Positions 6,530 through 6,920 of a stretch of 6,920 bases of DNA are shown one piece after another (within the stretch, counting starts at the first letter, position 1; each line of letters starts with the position of its first letter). The notes beneath the pieces were generated by a model. It saw nothing but the letters and a program-made list of their open reading frames with translations. It ran no database searches and had not been told where the DNA came from. The stretch is from Ruminococcaceae bacterium UBA6842 (GTDB taxonomy: Bacteria > Bacillota > Clostridia > Oscillospirales > Acutalibacteraceae). The translations under genes were made by a program, and so were the position numbers. Where the stretch lies: positions 537 through 7,456 of the forward strand of contig DKDS01000041.1 in assembly GCA_002451855.1 (NCBI GenBank), written 5' to 3'.

Positions 6530-6920
6530 ATGGGAAAGCTTATAAGATGTATAACAAGCGACGGCGCAGTTATGGCGACAGCCGTAGACAGCACCGATAT
6601 TGCGGCGGCAGCCGAACAGGTGCATAAAACCTCCGCCGGTGTAACGGCGGCGCTCGGCAGACTGCTTACAGCCGCCTCGATGATGGGAAATTTTTTAAAG
6701 GGTGAAAAGGACAGCATTACCGTAAAAATTGACGGCGGCGGACCTGCGGGGGCGCTTACCGCCGTGGCGGATTCCTACGGAAATGTGCGAGGCTACGCCG
6801 CAAACCCGATAGTTGAAATACCTTTAAACAGTAAGGGCAAACTTGACGTCGGCGGCGCAGTGGGAACGGACGGTACGCTTTATGTTATTAAAGATTTGGG
6901 ACTTAAAGAGCCGTACAACG
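6530..6920 (+). CDS. hslO: Hsp33 redox-regulated chaperone, 5' part only
   Basis: The first 130 residues of Hsp33, a cytosolic holdase chaperone switched on by oxidation; a full protein is about 290 residues. The fragment shows the family N-terminal domain: IRCITSDGAVMATAVDST (5-22), TSAGVTAALGRLLTAASMMGN (34-54), then KGEKDSITVKIDGGGPAGAL (57-76), GNVRGYAANP and KGKLDVGGAVG, ending in VIKDLGLKEPYN. The C-terminal zinc-binding cysteines (CxC...CxxC) that sense oxidation lie beyond the window and cannot be checked. AAAGGA (6514-6519) lies ten bases before the ATG at 6530. No stop is reached in this frame before the window end. It is the third gene of the yerC operon. Confidence 0.95.
   Translation, partial: MGKLIRCITSDGAVMATAVDSTDIAAAAEQVHKTSAGVTAALGRLLTAASMMGNFLKGEKDSITVKIDGGGPAGALTAVADSYGNVRGYAANPIVEIPLNSKGKLDVGGAVGTDGTLYVIKDLGLKEPYN

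Noticed and set aside
6246..6717. Overlapping open frames on both strands across the methyltransferase-hslO junction
   Set aside because: The true frames here give motif-bearing methyltransferase and Hsp33 proteins; the others are low-complexity or Arg/Cys-rich shadows.
1..6920. Mobile element, CRISPR array or phage-defence island
   Set aside because: No transposase, integrase, direct-repeat array, tRNA boundary or shift in base composition was seen. The nuclease-ATPase pair resembles the housekeeping YhaO/YhaN type rather than a defence system.

Overview
The window reads as a compact chromosomal segment from a Gram-positive, low-to-medium GC anaerobe of the class Clostridia, probably a Ruminococcaceae/Oscillospiraceae-type gut organism. 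This is inferred from protein resemblance (a YerC/YecD TrpR-like regulator, a YhaO/YhaN-type nuclease-ATPase pair, clostridial-type pyruvate kinase and HD hydrolase), purine-rich Shine-Dalgarno sites and TTGACA/TATAAT-like promoters. No taxon can be fixed from sequence reading alone. There are no rRNA or tRNA genes, mobile elements or CRISPR arrays, and almost every base is coding.

Layout. (1) 1-1885, plus strand: the 3' part of an HD-domain hydrolase gene, translationally coupled (ATGA overlap) to pyk, pyruvate kinase. (2) 1886-1926: a strong hairpin with A and T tracts on both sides, able to end transcription from both directions between convergent units. (3) 1927-5383, minus strand: a two-gene operon encoding a metallophosphoesterase nuclease of the SbcD/YhaO type, then an SbcC/Rad50-like ATPase of the YhaN type with a central membrane hairpin in place of a zinc hook. 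(4) 5384-5504: a 121-bp divergent intergenic region with two well-formed back-to-back sigma-A-type promoters, each with an extended -10, inside a near-perfect AT-rich inverted repeat. (5) 5505-6920, plus strand: yerC (TrpR-like regulator), a class I SAM-dependent methyltransferase overlapping it by ATGA, and the 5' part of hslO (Hsp33 redox chaperone), cut by the window end.

How the genes fit together. The minus-strand pair should form one Mre11-Rad50-like nuclease complex, tethered to the membrane if the hairpin is real. The plus-strand operon joins a small DNA-binding regulator to a methyltransferase and a redox-activated chaperone. The shared divergent control region suggests the nuclease operon and the yerC operon may be controlled together, possibly by YerC itself; this is inference. 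Most of the window is ordinary housekeeping sequence. The points most worth a second look are the mirrored divergent promoter/operator architecture, the membrane-hairpin Rad50-like protein, and a pyruvate kinase with substitutions at usually conserved B-domain positions.
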